DNA of 64,000 nucleotides, taken from the NCBI GenBank assembly GCA_963727765.1, contig CAVSGZ010000012.1:124001-188000 (forward strand), written 5' to 3'. The DNA is from FEN-299 sp963727765 (GTDB lineage: Bacteria > Acidobacteriota > Vicinamibacteria > Vicinamibacterales > Fen-181). Numbering within the stretch: the first letter of the stretch is position 1; each line of letters begins with the position of its first letter. The position numbers and the translations under genes are program-made. This document shows positions 21,504 through 31,576 of this stretch, in pieces. A model generated the notes under the pieces. That model searched no databases and was not told where the DNA came from. It was given only the letters and a program-made list of their open reading frames with translations.

Positions 21504-21672
21504 AGGGTTGCCCTACCGGACCTTGCCGTCACCCGTTCACCGGTAGGGCGAGGCTTCCCTGGCCTGAGCGAAGTCGAAGGCAGCCCCGCCGAGATGCCGG
21601 CCCTGCCCGCCTCCGCGTAGCGCTACGGCAGGTCCGCCGTAGCCGGGCGAAGGCGGAAAGGGCCGGCCTACA
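21504..21672. other. Intergenic region with dispersed repeat
   Basis: This 169-base convergent gap holds an inverted repeat (CTACGGC / GCCGTAG, 21623-21642) and copy 2 of a dispersed repeat. No gene is seen. Confidence 0.5.
21632..21662 (+). repeat. Dispersed intergenic repeat, copy 2
   Basis: GTCCGCCGTAGCC followed by GCGAAGGCGGAAAGGG matches the reverse complement of 2677-2731, which has about 25 more bases between the two blocks. Confidence 0.45.
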
Positions 21673-22353
21673 TCACAGCCCAGCCAGGAGCGCCAGCGCG
21701 CGGACCTTGAGCTCACCGAGGCTGCGCTCGAGCTCCACGCGCTTCACCTCCATCGCCTCGTCGTCCGCGTCGGCGGCGACGTCGAGCGGAGCGCCGATGA
21801 CAATCGCCACCCGGCTCCACGGCTTCGGGATCTGCGCGCGGTCCCAACTCCGCAGGGTCCAGCAGGGCGCGGCCTCGACGTGGAACGGCACGATCGGGTT
21901 GCCGGTGACCTTCGCCAGCCACACGGCGCCGGGCTGCGCCTGGTAGGCCGGCCCGCGCGGGCCGTCCACGGTGAAGGCCGTCGGCCGCCCTTCCGCCATC
22001 TCGCGGATCAACTGGAGCAGCGCCCGCCCGCCTCCGCGAGACGTCGATCCGCGCGCCTGCTGGTAGCCGAAGCGCCGCATGATGCGGGAGGTCCACTCGC
22101 CGTCGAAGTTCTGGCTTGTGATGGCGACGACGCCACGGTCGCGGAAGTAGATCGTGGCCGGAAGGATGCGCCCGTGCCAAAGGGCGAGAATGGGCTGGCG
22201 TCCGGACGCGAGGACGGACTGGAGGTGCTCGGCGCCCTCTTCGCGCCAGCGGAAGGTACGCCCGAGCGCCGCGAGGACCGGGTAGCCGAAGGCGGCAATG
22301 GCCGCGACCTCGATTCGCTTGAGGCGCGACGTCCGCCAGTCGGCTTCGTTCAC
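21673..22353 (-). CDS. DUF374 lysophospholipid-acyltransferase-like protein
   Basis: This 226-residue protein belongs to the DUF374 group related to acyltransferases that act on lipid A or phospholipids. It shows ILALWHGRILPATIYF (the HxxxxP/D region), AITSQNFDGEW, GSTSRGGGRALLQ and FTVDGPRGPAYQAQPGAVWLA, all typical. The start is GTG 22353, overlapping the preceding stop as GTGA, so translation is probably coupled to the Fe-S oxidoreductase. Its substrate is not known. Confidence 0.82.
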   Translation of the reverse strand: MNEADWRTSRLKRIEVAAIAAFGYPVLAALGRTFRWREEGAEHLQSVLASGRQPILALWHGRILPATIYFRDRGVVAITSQNFDGEWTSRIMRRFGYQQARGSTSRGGGRALLQLIREMAEGRPTAFTVDGPRGPAYQAQPGAVWLAKVTGNPIVPFHVEAAPCWTLRSWDRAQIPKPWSRVAIVIGAPLDVAADADDEAMEVKRVELERSLGELKVRALALLAGL

Positions 22354-24208
22354 GGCTGCGCCTGCCCGGATGGGGGCCACTCGGCCGACGAGGACGCCGC
22401 CGCGGCCGCTTTCATCCGGCCGTCCACGTACGTCATCATGTCGACCACCTCGGCGGACGCATTCGCGCTCGCCTGCGCGCTCTTGAGCATGATCGTGCAG
22501 AACGGACAGGCGGTGACGATCGTCGCCGCGCCCGTCGCCTGGAGCTGCTCGAACCGCCGCTCGTTGATGCGGGTCCCTTCTTCGTGCTCCTCGAACAGCA
22601 GGCCGCCGCCTGCACCGCAGCAGAAGGGATTGTGGTGCGACCGCACCGGGTCCTTGACGACGGCCCCGACGCGCGCGAGCAGGTCGCGCGGCTCTTCGGT
22701 GTGGCCGGCGTAGCGGGCCAGGTAGCACGGGTCGTGCAGCGTCACGACGTCGGGCGCGCCAGCCGGCCGGTCGCCGACCAGCCGCGAGACGAACACCGAC
22801 GAGTGCGCGATCTCGACCGAGTAGCCGAACTGCCGGTAGTCCTCGCCGATCGTCTTCAGGCAGTGCGGGCAGGAGGTCAGGATCCGCTTCACGCCAGCGG
22901 CTTCGAAATCGGCGATGTTCGCCGTCGCCATCTCCTGGAAGAGATACTCGTTGCCGGTGCGCTTGGCGACGTCGCCCGTGCACCGCTCCTTGGCCAGCAC
23001 GCCGAACCTCACGCCCCGCGCCCGCAGGATGTCGGCCAGCGCGCGGAGCGACTTCTGGAAATCCGCCTCGAAGGAGCCCGCGCAGCCCAGCCACAGCAAG
23101 TACTCGTGGCGCACGGGGTCGAACGTCTCGAACCCGGCCGACTCGACGAACTTCTGCCGGACGTCGGAGGTCAGCCCCCAGATGTTGCCGCGCCGCTCGA
23201 GGTGGTTGTACATCGCGCCCAGCGCGTCGGGCGCCTCGCCGTTCGAGACCAATCCGCGCCGCGCGCCGATGATGAGCGGCAGGTGCTCGACGCCGACCGG
23301 GCACTGGTTCTCGCACGCGCCGCAGGTCGTGCACTGCCACAGCACGCCGGGGTCGTACACCTCGGCCAGCTTCGCGTCCATCCGGCCGGCAAGCAGCGCC
23401 GTTTCGTCCTCGAGAACCAGCCACTTCGGGTTGAGCGCCTTCCCTGTCGCGTAGGCCGGGCAGTTCATCTGGCAGCGGCCGCACTCGACGCAGGTGAACG
23501 CGTCGAGCACCTGCTTCTTCTCGAGCTGGGCGAGCGTCTCGACGCCGACTTCCTCTTTCTCGAAGTCGAGGTTCCGCACGTCACCGAGCGTCGGCGACTT
23601 GAGAAAGACCGTGAACGGCGCGAGGAGCAGGTGGAAGTGCTTGGAGTTCGGGATGAGCGCGAGGAACACGAGGATGACCAGCTCGTGCACCCACCAGTTG
23701 ACGGCCGCCGTCGGGCCGGAGCCGAGGCGGAAGTCGAGGAGGAAGGTGACCATCAACGTGGCGATGAAGGCGCCGATGAGCACCGATTCCCACGACAGGG
23801 GCCCGAGTGCCTCGGGCCTGACGACGACGCGGCGGACGACCAGGAACAGGATTCCCGCCAGCACGCCCACCGTGAACGGCACCAGCGCCAGGGCGTAGAG
23901 ATGGAACAACTCCGTCCCCGTCAGGTCGACGATGCGCAGGCCTTTGAGGAACTGGGTCGTGCTGTAGCCGGCGAAGGCGAGGAAGCCCCAGAAGACCAGC
24001 GCGTGTGCGATGCCCACCGCAGGCTTCTCGGCGATGACCTTCGACTGGAAGATGACTTCGCGCACGAAGCGCGCGGTCCGCTCGATCTCGCGGTCGGTCC
24101 CGAGCGTCCCGGGCGCGCGCCGCACGAGGCGCAGGCGGGTCCTGACCTGAACGACGAACAGACCGCCGAAGATCACAACGAGCAGGGCCAGCACCGCGGC
24201 GGAGATCA

Positions 24209-24209
<1 letters not shown>
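22350..24209 (-). CDS. Membrane Fe-S oxidoreductase, likely ETF:quinone oxidoreductase (EMO/HdrD-like)
   Basis: The 619-residue protein has about five or six N-terminal membrane helices resembling the heme b domain of nitrate reductase gamma (residues 1-230), then two 4Fe-4S clusters (CVECGRCQMNCP and CTTCGACENQCP) and two CCG domains (LGCAGSF, SCPHCLKTIG; DPCYLARYAG, NPFCCGAGGG). This layout matches HdrDE-like oxidoreductases encoded with electron-transfer flavoproteins, which pass electrons from acyl-CoA dehydrogenases to menaquinone. etfA ends one base after this gene starts, supporting that role. Confidence 0.85.
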
Positions 24210-25183
<974 letters not shown>

Positions 25184-25212
25184 AAGTCTCTCTTCGGCTC
25201 ACGAGTTCACGG

Positions 25213-25271
25213 CCGGCGCTGGAGAGCCAGGCGCGGACCGGGTCGGCGCAAAGGGCGAATTTGGCGAGGTC
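25213..25271 (+). repeat. Dispersed intergenic repeat (GCGCGGACCGGGTCGG type), copy 1
   Basis: The element starts GCCGGCGCTGGAGAGCC and ends GGCGAGGTC. A near-identical copy lies at 31516-31572 (a few substitutions and a 2-base gap). Both are intergenic, in the same orientation. Confidence 0.75.
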
Positions 25272-25333
25272 CGCCGAGCTGAGCCCGGCGCGACGAACCG
25301 GGCCACGACTGGCGTCTCACCCGCCGGCTCACA

Positions 25334-25368
25334 ACTCGGGGCCTGAGCCTTGAGCCCTGAGCCTTCCT
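25334..25368. repeat. Heptamer array (CCYTGAG type)
   Basis: Units ACTCGGG, GCCTGAG, CCTTGAG, CCCTGAG and CCTTCCT follow with period 7 just after the etfB stop. Confidence 0.65.
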
Positions 25369-26128
25369 AGTCGATCGCCCTCGCTTCGTCGCGCAATCGC
25401 TTGACCAGCTCCTTCGCCGCCTCAGCGGCCGACCCGCCGATGATCTGCGTCTGCTTGGTCTTCTGCGGCGCGTAGAGGTTCACGATCCGCTGGCGCGACG
25501 CGTGCGGCGCGGCCGCCACCTTGCGGATCTCCTTCTTCTTCGCCGCCATGATCCCCTTGAGCGTCGCGTAGCGCAGCTGGTTGATCCCGCTCTGGATCGT
25601 CAGCACCGCGGGCAGCGGCATGGCCACCCACTGGAACCAGCCGCCCTCGAGCTCCCGCTTGACGCGCAGGGCACCGTCCTCGACCTTGACCTCCATGATG
25701 ATCGTCGCGTGCGTCATGCCGAGCCGCTCGGCCAGCGCGACGCCGACCTGGGCCAGTCCCTGGTCGTCGGACTGAAGGCCCGTCAGCACGAGGTCGAACT
25801 TCTCCTCGCGCATCGCGGCGGCGAGAACGCCGGAGACCGCGGCCCCGTCGGCCGACGACAGGCGGTCCGCCTCCACGTGGATGGCGCGGTCCGCGCCGCG
25901 GGCGAGCGCCTCGCGGATCACCTGGCTGACGCGCGCCGGGCCGGCCGAGCAGACCACGACCTCGCCGCCGTGGCGCTCCTTCAGGCGCAAGCCCTCCTCG
26001 AGCGCGTAGGCGTCCGGCTCGTTCATCTCGAAGGTGGCCTCCCCGTCGCGCACCCACGTCTTCGACTCGTCGACGCGCGGATGCCAGTCGCGCGAGGGCA
26101 CCTGCTTGATACAGACGGCAATCTTCAT
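25367..26128 (-). CDS. etfB: Electron transfer flavoprotein subunit beta
   Basis: EtfB pairs with EtfA and binds AMP. The 253-residue protein starts at ATG 26128 (MKIAVCIKQVPSRDW); three extra residues upstream are possible but atypical. Family signatures include MNEPDAYALEEGLRLKE, DLVLTGLQSDDQGLAQVG and a C-terminal region with PAVLTIQSGINQLRYATLKGIMAAKKK (quoted in part). It is first in the etfB-etfA-oxidoreductase-DUF374 operon. An acyl-CoA dehydrogenase that could donate electrons is encoded at 51.9-53.0 kb. Confidence 0.94.
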   Translation of the reverse strand: MKIAVCIKQVPSRDWHPRVDESKTWVRDGEATFEMNEPDAYALEEGLRLKERHGGEVVVCSAGPARVSQVIREALARGADRAIHVEADRLSSADGAAVSGVLAAAMREEKFDLVLTGLQSDDQGLAQVGVALAERLGMTHATIIMEVKVEDGALRVKRELEGGWFQWVAMPLPAVLTIQSGINQLRYATLKGIMAAKKKEIRKVAAAPHASRQRIVNLYAPQKTKQTQIIGGSAAEAAKELVKRLRDEARAID

Positions 26129-26170
26129 ACGGGTCACCGGAACCGAGAACTCCGCCTCGTCTGAACGCGC

Positions 26171-26219
26171 CTTACGTCTTACGGCCTACGCCGTCCGCCC
26201 TACGCCTTGCGCCTTACGT
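26171..26219. repeat. Heptamer array (CTTACGT type), left arm
   Basis: Seven 7-base units: CTTACGT, CTTACGG, CCTACGC, CGTCCGC, CCTACGC, CTTGCGC, CTTACGT. It faces an oppositely oriented array at 26250-26277. Confidence 0.8.
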
Positions 26220-26231
26220 CGCCGGAATGCA

Positions 26232-26250
26232 CCCGTCACGCGTGACACGG
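26232..26250. repeat. Palindrome between two facing heptamer arrays
   Basis: CCCGTCACGCGTGACACGG contains the perfect 12-base palindrome GTCACGCGTGAC, placed between the opposing arrays. It could form a cruciform or a terminator stem. Confidence 0.5.
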
Positions 26251-26277
26251 GCGTAAGACGTGGGGCGTAAGACGTAC
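26250..26277. repeat. Heptamer array, right arm (reverse complement)
   Basis: GGCGTAA, GACGTGG, GGCGTAA and GACGTAC are reverse complements of the CTTACGT-type units at 26171-26219. Confidence 0.75.
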
Positions 26278-26298
26278 GCCGATCTCCGAGCACGCCCC

Positions 26299-27534
26299 CT
26301 ACTGCTCGAACCGCTTGAGCAGGAGCACCGCGTTGGTGCCCCCGAATCCGAACGAATTCGACATCGCGTAGGTGATCGCCGCCTGGCGGGCAGTGTTCGG
26401 CACGTAATCGAGATCGCAGTCGGGATCGGGGTGCTCGAGATTGATTGTCGGCGGCATGAGCTGGTGGTGGATCGCCAGCGCGGTGATGCCGCCCTCGAGC
26501 GCGCCGGCCGCGCCGAGCGCGTGCCCCGTCATCGACTTGGTCGAGGAGATGGCCACCTTGCGCGCGTGATCGCCGAAGCACCGCTTGATCGCGATCGTCT
26601 CGATCCGGTCGTTGTGCGGCGTCGAGGTCCCGTGCGCGTTGATGTACTCGACCGCCGACGGGTCGATCCCGCCGAGCGCCGCCTGCATGGCGCGGACCGC
26701 GCCGTCGCCGTCCTCGCACGGGGCGGTGATGTGGAAGGCGTCGGCCGACGCGCCGTAGCCGACCATCTCCGCGTAAATCCGGGCGCCGCGAGCCAGCGCG
26801 GACCCGAGTTCCTCGAGCACCAGCACGCCCGCGCCCTCGCCGATGACGAAGCCGTCGCGCTCGGCGTCGAACGGCCGGCTCGCCTTCTCGGGCGCGTCGT
26901 TGCGCGTCGACAGGGCGCGCATGGCGGCAAACCCGCCCACGCCCATCGGCGTGATGGCGGACTCCGACCCGCCCGCAATCATGGCATCGGCGTCGCCGCG
27001 GCGGATGATCTCACAGGCCTCGCCGAGCGCGTGCGCCGAGGCGGAGCACGCGGTGCAGGTGGCCAGGTTCGGCCCCTTCGCCCCGAAGCGGATCGACACG
27101 TGTCCCGCCGCGAGATTGACGATCGCCGCCGGGATGAAGAAGGGGGAGATCCGCCCGGGGCCGCCTTCGAGCAGCTTGCTGTGCTCCCGCTCGATGGTGG
27201 CGAAGCCGCCGATCCCGGACGCGATGAAGACACCCACGCGGTGCGCGTTCTCCGGCCCGATCCGAAGCCCCGAGTCATCCACCGCGAATTGCGAGGCCGC
27301 AATCGCGTACTGGATGAACACGTCGATCTTCTTGACTTCCTTCTTCTCGACGAACTGGAGCGGGTCGAACCCCTTGACCTCGCCCGCGATCTGCGCGTCG
27401 TAGGCCGCGGGGTCGAAGCGGGTGATGCGGGTCACGCCGCTGCGGCCCGCGACCAGGTTCTGCCAGCAGTCCTCGGTCCCGATCCCGACGGCCGAAACAA
27501 GGCCAATCCCCGTGATGACGACTCGCCTGCTCAA
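26299..27534 (-). CDS. fabF: Beta-ketoacyl-ACP synthase II
   Basis: FabF condenses malonyl-ACP with acyl-ACP in fatty-acid elongation. The 411-residue protein has the Cys-His-His triad: C163 in TACSAS, H301 in NAHGTSTPHND and H338 in KSMTGHALGAAGA. TTG 27534 is chosen since it gives the standard N-terminus (SRRVVITGIGLVSAVG) with GGAGG four bases upstream; the frame stays open into the acpP region but without a sensible start. It follows acpP after 112 bases. Confidence 0.95.
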   Translation of the reverse strand: MSRRVVITGIGLVSAVGIGTEDCWQNLVAGRSGVTRITRFDPAAYDAQIAGEVKGFDPLQFVEKKEVKKIDVFIQYAIAASQFAVDDSGLRIGPENAHRVGVFIASGIGGFATIEREHSKLLEGGPGRISPFFIPAAIVNLAAGHVSIRFGAKGPNLATCTACSASAHALGEACEIIRRGDADAMIAGGSESAITPMGVGGFAAMRALSTRNDAPEKASRPFDAERDGFVIGEGAGVLVLEELGSALARGARIYAEMVGYGASADAFHITAPCEDGDGAVRAMQAALGGIDPSAVEYINAHGTSTPHNDRIETIAIKRCFGDHARKVAISSTKSMTGHALGAAGALEGGITALAIHHQLMPPTINLEHPDPDCDLDYVPNTARQAAITYAMSNSFGFGGTNAVLLLKRFEQ

Positions 27535-27646
27535 GCTGCCTCCGTTGAGAGGGCCGGTCCGCGCGAGCGCGCGCGGGCCGACACCAGTGCCGCGAGCACA
27601 CCCGCCGCCGGGCGGGCCCGCCGTCCCAGAATCCTCCGCCGCCGGG

Positions 27647-27892
27647 CTATTTCTTGGTCTTGGCGTGCGCGTCGATGTAATCCACCGCGTCCTTGACGCG
27701 CGTGATCTTCTCGGCGTCCTCGTCGGGGATCTCGATGCCGAACTCTTCCTCGAAGGCCATGACGAGTTCGACGGTGTCGAGCGAGTCGGCGCCCAGGTCG
27801 TCGACAAACGACGCTTCCGGGGTCACTTCCTCTTCGTCGACGCCCAGCTGTTCCACGATGATGCTCTTGACCTTGTCAGCAACGCCGGCCAT
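27647..27892 (-). CDS. acpP: Acyl carrier protein
   Basis: ACP carries growing acyl chains on 4'-phosphopantetheine. The acidic 81-residue protein has the modification site DLGADSLDTVELVM with Ser37. It lies 8 bases after fabG and is the central member of the fab cluster. Confidence 0.97.
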   Translation of the reverse strand: MAGVADKVKSIIVEQLGVDEEEVTPEASFVDDLGADSLDTVELVMAFEEEFGIEIPDEDAEKITRVKDAVDYIDAHAKTKK

Positions 27893-27900
27893 TCATCCTC

Positions 27901-28644
27901 CTAGGTGTACATCGCGCCATTGACGGCGAGGACCTGCCCCGAGATGTACGACGCTTCGTCGGTCGCCAGGAAACAGACGGCCGAGGCCACGTCGTCCGCG
28001 GTGCCGAGCCTGCCGAGCGGAACCATCGACGCCCATTCGTTCCGCACGTTCTCGGGCAGCCCGCGGGTCATGTCGGTGTCGATCAGCCCGGGAGCCACCA
28101 CGTTGACGGTGATGCCGCGCACGGCCAGCTCGCGGGCCATCGACTTGCTGAAGCCGATGATCCCCGCCTTCGACGCGGCGTAGTTCGACTGCCCGGCGTT
28201 GCCCATCTGGCCCACCACCGAGCTGATGCTGATGATCCGCCCGCCGTGCTGGCGCATCATCGTGCGCAGCACCGCCTGCGTGCAGGTGAAGGTGCCCGTC
28301 AGGTTGACGTTCAGCACGAGGTCCCAGTCCTCGCGCTTGAGCCGGAGCGCCACCATGTCGCGGACGATGCCGGCGTTGTTGACGAGGATGTCGATGCGGC
28401 CGTGCCGCTCGACAATCGACGCCACCGTCGCCTGCACGCTCTCCGGGCTGGTGACGTCCATCGTGTAGCCCTCGGCCTTGAGGCCGGCGGCCACCAGCTC
28501 GTGCGCCGCCTGGACGGCCGCGTCGCCGAGAACGTCGGTCATGGCCACCAGCGCGCCCTGCCGCGCCAGCGCCTCGCTGATCGCCCGGCCGATGCCGCGC
28601 GACGCGCCCGTGACGATCGCCACCTTCCCGGTCAGATCGAACAT
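27901..28644 (-). CDS. fabG: 3-oxoacyl-ACP reductase
   Basis: FabG reduces 3-oxoacyl-ACP with NADPH. The 247-residue short-chain dehydrogenase has TGASRGIGRAI (cofactor loop), NNAGIVRD, the Ser near 141-142 and the YxxxK pair (Y155, K159 in SNYAASKAG). ATG 28644 has GGAG nine bases upstream; a second ATG two codons earlier is possible. It lies between fabD and acpP. Confidence 0.95.
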   Translation of the reverse strand: MFDLTGKVAIVTGASRGIGRAISEALARQGALVAMTDVLGDAAVQAAHELVAAGLKAEGYTMDVTSPESVQATVASIVERHGRIDILVNNAGIVRDMVALRLKREDWDLVLNVNLTGTFTCTQAVLRTMMRQHGGRIISISSVVGQMGNAGQSNYAASKAGIIGFSKSMARELAVRGITVNVVAPGLIDTDMTRGLPENVRNEWASMVPLGRLGTADDVASAVCFLATDEASYISGQVLAVNGAMYT

Positions 28645-28713
28645 CGTCATCCGCTCCAGGCCCGGACGCAAGCCGACCCCGCACTTCCCGCCAGGGGAAT
28701 CCGGGGGCCGATC

Positions 28714-29640
28714 CTATTCGAACAGGGCCGCTACCTTCTCGAGGCCAGACGGGTCTTCGAGGCTGGCGAAGGCCGCATCGCGGTCGATCTTTCGACCGAG
28801 ACCGCACAACACCGTGCCCGGACCCACTTCAACATACTTGCGGACGCCCTCGGATGCAAGCCGTCGCATCACGTCCTCCCACCGGACCGGCGACGACACC
28901 TGGCGCACGAGCGCCTCGATGGCCGATGCCGCGTCGCGCTTGGGCTCGGCGTCGACATTGGCGACGACCGGCACCCGCGGATCGCGGACCGAGAGCGCGC
29001 GCAGCTCGGGCGCCAGGCGGTCCTCGGCCGGCTTCATGAGCGCGCAATGGAAGGGGGCGCTCACGCTCAGCGGCACGACGCGCTTGGCGCCGAGCGCCTT
29101 GGCCCGCTCCCCCGCCCGCGCCACGGCCTCCACGGTCCCGGCGATGACCACCTGGCCCGGCATGTTCATGTTGGCCGGGCTCACCACGTCGCCTTCGGCC
29201 GCCTCCACGCACGCCCGCGCCACCTCCGCCGCGTCGAGGCCCATCACCGCGGCCATCGCGCCACGGCCGACCGGCACCGCCTCCTGCATGAACCGGCCGC
29301 GCCGCCGCACGATCCGAACGGCGTCGGCGAACTCGATCGTCCCGGCGCACACGTGCGCCGAGTACTCGCCCAGGCTGTGCCCGGCGACAAACGCCGGCTC
29401 GAACCCGCGCGAGGCGAGCAGCCGGCTGGCGGCGACGCTCACCGCCAGGATGGCGGGCTGCGTGTTCTCGGTCAGGCGGAGCTCGTCCTCGGGCCCCTCG
29501 AAGATCAGGCGGCTCAGGGGCTCGCCGAGCGCGGCGTCCGCCTCGGCGAACGTGTCGCGGCAGACGTCGAACGCGTCGGCCAGCGCCTTCCCCATCCCGA
29601 CCGCCTGCGAGCCCTGTCCCGGAAAAATGAATCCGATCAC
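28714..29640 (-). CDS. fabD: Malonyl-CoA:ACP transacylase
   Basis: FabD loads malonate onto ACP. The 308-residue protein begins MIGFIFPGQGSQAVGMG and has the nucleophile elbow GHSLGE (Ser89) and the downstream SAPFHCALM His motif. Its ATG overlaps the plsX TGA (ATGA), indicating translational coupling. Confidence 0.95.
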   Translation of the reverse strand: MIGFIFPGQGSQAVGMGKALADAFDVCRDTFAEADAALGEPLSRLIFEGPEDELRLTENTQPAILAVSVAASRLLASRGFEPAFVAGHSLGEYSAHVCAGTIEFADAVRIVRRRGRFMQEAVPVGRGAMAAVMGLDAAEVARACVEAAEGDVVSPANMNMPGQVVIAGTVEAVARAGERAKALGAKRVVPLSVSAPFHCALMKPAEDRLAPELRALSVRDPRVPVVANVDAEPKRDAASAIEALVRQVSSPVRWEDVMRRLASEGVRKYVEVGPGTVLCGLGRKIDRDAAFASLEDPSGLEKVAALFE

Positions 29641-30644
29641 GGGTGCGATACTCCTGCTGACGCCAGCTCAATCTCGAGTCGGCCGATGAATCCCTCGGCC
29701 GCGAAGCGCCCGGCCGCCAGGATCCCCTGGCGGACCGCCCGGGCCGACGACCGACCGTGCCCGATCAGCGCCAGACCCGCGACGCCGAGCAGCGGCACCG
29801 CCCCGTACTCCGCGTCGTCGACGCGGTGCTCGAACCGGTCGAAGAGCACGGGCCCGACGCGCGGCGCGAGCTCGGGTCCGAGCCGGGCCACGCCGTCGCG
29901 CAGCAGCTGCCCCATCAGCTCGACGAGTCCCTCGCTCACCTTGAGCGCGATGTTCCCGGTGAACCCGTCGCAGACGATGACGTCGGCGCCGCCCGCGTAG
30001 ACCTGCCGCGCCTCGATGTTGCCGATGAACTCGAGGGCGCTCGCCTTCAGCAGCCGGTGCGCTTCGCGGGTGAGCTCGTTGCCCTTGGTCTCTTCCTCGC
30101 CGATCGACAGCAGCCCCACGCGGGGGCGCTCGACGCCGAGCGCGAGGCGGGCGTACACAGTCCCCATCGCGGCAAACTGCACGAGGTGCTGGGGCCGGCA
30201 CTCGACATTGGCGCCCACGTCCAGCAGGACCGCCGCGGCTCCGCGCGTCGGCACAATCGCCGCCAGCGCCGGCCGCTCGGCGCCGCCGAGCATCCCGAAC
30301 GCCGCGTGCGCGGCCATGACCGTCGCCCCGGTATTGCCGGCGCTGAACAGCGCCGCTGCGCGTCCGGCCGCCACCTCGGCGGCGGCCACCCTGATCGACG
30401 CCCCCGGACGGCGCCTGAGCGCCGCCGTGGGAGGCTCACCCATGCCGACCACGTCGTCGGCATGGACGATGGCCACGTCGAGCGAACCCGGGGCAAGCCG
30501 AGTCGCCAGCAGGTCGCTGAGGAGCCGCTCGTCGCCGACCAGCGAGAGCGAGAAACCGCCCTGCCGGGCCGCGTCGAGCGCGCCCTCGAGAATGGTCTCG
30601 GGCCCGCGATCGCCGCCCATCGCGTCGACGGCTATCCGGATCAT
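29637..30644 (-). CDS. plsX: Phosphate acyltransferase PlsX
   Basis: PlsX makes acyl-phosphate from acyl-ACP for phospholipid synthesis. The 335-residue protein has MIRIAVDAMGGDRGPETILEG, SAGNTGATVMAA, LLDVGANVECRPQHLVQFA and VCDGFTGNIALKVSEG, all typical. It follows rpmF in the conserved rpmF-plsX-fab order. Confidence 0.95.
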   Translation of the reverse strand: MIRIAVDAMGGDRGPETILEGALDAARQGGFSLSLVGDERLLSDLLATRLAPGSLDVAIVHADDVVGMGEPPTAALRRRPGASIRVAAAEVAAGRAAALFSAGNTGATVMAAHAAFGMLGGAERPALAAIVPTRGAAAVLLDVGANVECRPQHLVQFAAMGTVYARLALGVERPRVGLLSIGEEETKGNELTREAHRLLKASALEFIGNIEARQVYAGGADVIVCDGFTGNIALKVSEGLVELMGQLLRDGVARLGPELAPRVGPVLFDRFEHRVDDAEYGAVPLLGVAGLALIGHGRSSARAVRQGILAAGRFAAEGFIGRLEIELASAGVSHP

Positions 30645-30671
30645 CGCGCAGTCCCCGGCGCCAGGCGCCGG

Positions 30672-30854
30672 CTACCCTTCCTTGACCTCGCGGACCTGCC
30701 GGCCCCGGTAGAACCCGCAGTGCGGGCAGACCTGGTGCGAGAGCTTGGACTCGTGGCACTGCGGGCATTCCGCCAGGGCCACGGGGGTGAGCGCGTCGTG
30801 CGTGCGCCGCTTGCGGCCGCGCGCCTTGGAGTGTCGTCGCTTTGGATTTGGCAT
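30672..30854 (-). CDS. rpmF: 50S ribosomal protein L32
   Basis: The 60-residue basic protein starts MPNPKRRHSKARGRKRRTHD and has a zinc-ribbon: CPQCHES and CPHCGFYRGR. It lies between the DUF177 gene and plsX, the usual place. Confidence 0.96.
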   Translation of the reverse strand: MPNPKRRHSKARGRKRRTHDALTPVALAECPQCHESKLSHQVCPHCGFYRGRQVREVKEG

Positions 30855-30917
30855 GCTATCCCGCCTGTCTGCTGTCGTCTGGAAAGAGGATTTTGGACCC
30901 TGCGCCAGCCCCCGGAG

Positions 30918-31463
30918 TCAAACCTCCCGGTCGTCCTTGTCGAGGAGCGACTTCAGGCCATCCAACCTGGGGTCGCTCCAGGCACGCACGCAGGAACACG
31001 TGGACATGTTGAGGTTCGTCCCGCACTCGGGGCACAGGCCGCGGCAGGACTCGCGGCAGAGCGGCTTCATCGGAATCGCCAGCAGGAACTGCTCCACGAC
31101 GAGCTGCCCCAGGTCGATCTGCTCGTCCCGGTAGTAGGCGGTCGTCAGGTCATCGTCCTCGACCTCGATCTCGCCTTCGCCCGCGTTGCGCTGATGCGGG
31201 AGATAGAGCAGGTCGAAGGGCAGGTCCACCGGGTACGGCATGTCCTCGAGGCACCGCCCGCACGTCAGCGTGAGGGTGGACTGGAGGCGGCCGACGAGGT
31301 GGAACTGGTGGCCGTCCTTGAAGATATCGAACGCCAGGTGCACGGGGACCCCGACGGCAAACCCCGCCTCTTCGCCGATCGGGAGCGCCGAGGGCTCGAG
31401 GGTGCGGTCGATGCGCTCGCGCGCCTCCCGCATGTGGCTGAGGTCGAGGAGAAGTTCAGGCAT
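30918..31463 (-). CDS. DUF177 (YceD family) protein
   Basis: The 181-residue protein belongs to DUF177/YceD, linked in bacteria and plastids to 23S rRNA accumulation and almost always encoded before rpmF, as here. ATG 31463 is preferred. It has the core LTLTCGRCLEDMPYPVDLPFDLLY, ending with zinc-type cysteines (CRESCRGLCPECGTNLN) and the tail DPRLDGLKSLLDK (quoted in part). A possible -10 box (TATGAT) lies at 31499-31504. Confidence 0.87.
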   Translation of the reverse strand: MPELLLDLSHMREARERIDRTLEPSALPIGEEAGFAVGVPVHLAFDIFKDGHQFHLVGRLQSTLTLTCGRCLEDMPYPVDLPFDLLYLPHQRNAGEGEIEVEDDDLTTAYYRDEQIDLGQLVVEQFLLAIPMKPLCRESCRGLCPECGTNLNMSTCSCVRAWSDPRLDGLKSLLDKDDREV

Positions 31464-31515
31464 CCTGCGTACAAACTTCCGTCTGGGACAGACTTTCAAT
31501 CATATCACGGTCCTG

Positions 31516-31572
31516 CCGGCACTGGAGAGCCGGGCGCGGACCGGGTCGGCGCAAAGGGTGAATTGCGAGGTC
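31516..31572 (+). repeat. Dispersed intergenic repeat (GCGCGGACCGGGTCGG type), copy 2
   Basis: Near-identical to 25213-25271, starting GCCGGCACTGGAGAGCC and ending GCGAGGTC. It sits between dgt and the DUF177 gene. Confidence 0.75.
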
Positions 31573-31576
31573 GGTC

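Noticed and set aside
30857..30917. Riboswitch or leader upstream of rpmF
   Set aside because: The gap is only about 60 bases and shows no conserved stem pattern.
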